A stretch of 5,542 nucleotides of DNA from an uncultured Gammaproteobacteria bacterium. Its GTDB lineage: Bacteria; Pseudomonadota; Gammaproteobacteria; Rariloculales; Rariloculaceae. Position 1 is the first letter of the stretch. Each line of letters begins with the position of its first letter. Of the stretch, positions 5,282 through 5,542 are shown one piece after another. The notes beneath the pieces are model-generated. The model saw nothing but the letters and a program-made list of their open reading frames with translations. It made no database searches and was not told the origin of the DNA. Both the position numbers and the translations under genes were made by a program. The DNA is taken from contig CAMPKU010000253.1 of NCBI GenBank assembly GCA_946887385.1, forward strand, positions 1 to 5,542, given 5' to 3'.

Positions 5282-5542
5282 CTAGCCGAACACCTCACGC
5301 AGCACCTCAGGGCGGCGTGCGGCAATAGCGAGCAACGCGCGAGCCGCTCCGGACGGATGTCTTCGCCCCTGCTCCCATTCCTGCAGCGTGCGCGGCGAAA
5401 CGCCTAACAACTCTGCAAACTTCTGCCGCGAGAGGCCGGAGCGGGCGCGCGCCTCGGCGATCGCCGAGACTGGCACGCGATGGACGTGTCCGGCCTTCCC
5501 CGCCTTCATTTCGCGAACCGAGGCAAGGAGCTCAGCTCCGAG
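5282..5542 (-). CDS. XRE-type HTH antitoxin (HigA/MqsA-like), 5' end outside window
   Basis: The C-terminal 86 residues of a helix-turn-helix DNA-binding protein. The HTH covers about residues 27-60 of the visible part (AEARARSGLSRQKFAELLGV, then SPRTLQEWEQGRR), followed by PSGAARALL. This combination is typical of HigA/MqsA-type antitoxins and related XRE regulators that bind their own operator and neutralise a RelE/HigB-like toxin. An ATG at 5509 would give 75 residues, but it lacks a ribosome binding site and the frame continues open to the edge for 11 more codons (LGAELLASVRE). That segment continues smoothly into KAGKAG, as in the family's N-terminal half, so the ATG is judged internal. 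It ends with TAG at 5282, 149 bp before the Uma2 start. A toxin gene would be expected to the right, outside the window; its presence is inference. A solitary XRE regulator is the alternative. Confidence 0.9.
   Translation of the reverse strand, partial: LGAELLASVREMKAGKAGHVHRVPVSAIAEARARSGLSRQKFAELLGVSPRTLQEWEQGRRHPSGAARALLAIAARRPEVLREVFG

Noticed and set aside
5122..5325. A 67-codon minus-strand frame covering the spacer between the HTH gene and the Uma2 gene
   Set aside because: It begins inside the HTH gene and is Cys/Arg-rich. It has no ribosome binding site or domain.
1..5542. CRISPR array, tRNA, rRNA or insertion sequence
   Set aside because: No regularly spaced direct repeats, tRNA-like cloverleaf, rRNA segment or transposase gene could be recognised.

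Overview
The window is GC-rich DNA with strong third-position GC bias. All recognisable genes lie on the minus strand, so transcription runs from right to left. Signal peptides on envelope proteins, a TlpA-type periplasmic thioredoxin and an adjacent REP-like palindrome suggest a Gram-negative proteobacterium, most likely a GC-rich gammaproteobacterium. No rRNA, tRNA or other taxonomic marker is present, so this placement is inference.

The left three quarters (1-4194) is a compact, apparently co-transcribed cassette of four exported proteins. In transcription order they are: a TlpA/ResA-like thiol-disulfide protein with a CGDC active site (3688-4194); a small secreted protein with a short, regular coiled coil followed by a beta-rich domain of unknown function (3068-3658); a 635-residue TPR protein with a long helical, probably coiled-coil, C-terminal half (1157-3064); and a second, larger TPR protein whose 3' end runs off the left edge (1-1160). 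Junctions are tight: a 29-bp gap, a 3-bp gap, and an ATGA stop-start overlap preceded by a strong GGAGG. The layout looks like a periplasmic scaffold or assembly module. Its function cannot be read from this window, and the decisive neighbours lie off the left edge.

The gap 4195-4550 separates this cassette from the gene upstream. It holds a plausible sigma-54-like -24/-12 site pointing into the cassette (4313-4328), a small hairpin (4462-4486) and a 42-bp near-perfect palindrome with 11-bp perfect outer arms (4500-4541), the latter resembling a REP/RAYT-type element. The palindrome starts about 10 bp after the stop of the next gene.

The right quarter (4551-5542) looks like accessory DNA. 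It has a complete Uma2-family (DUF820, PD-(D/E)XK-fold) putative nuclease (4551-5132), a 149-bp spacer, and the C-terminal 86 residues of an XRE-type helix-turn-helix protein (5282-5542). The latter looks like a HigA/MqsA-type antitoxin. Its reading frame stays open to the right edge, so its true start, and any toxin partner, are outside the window.
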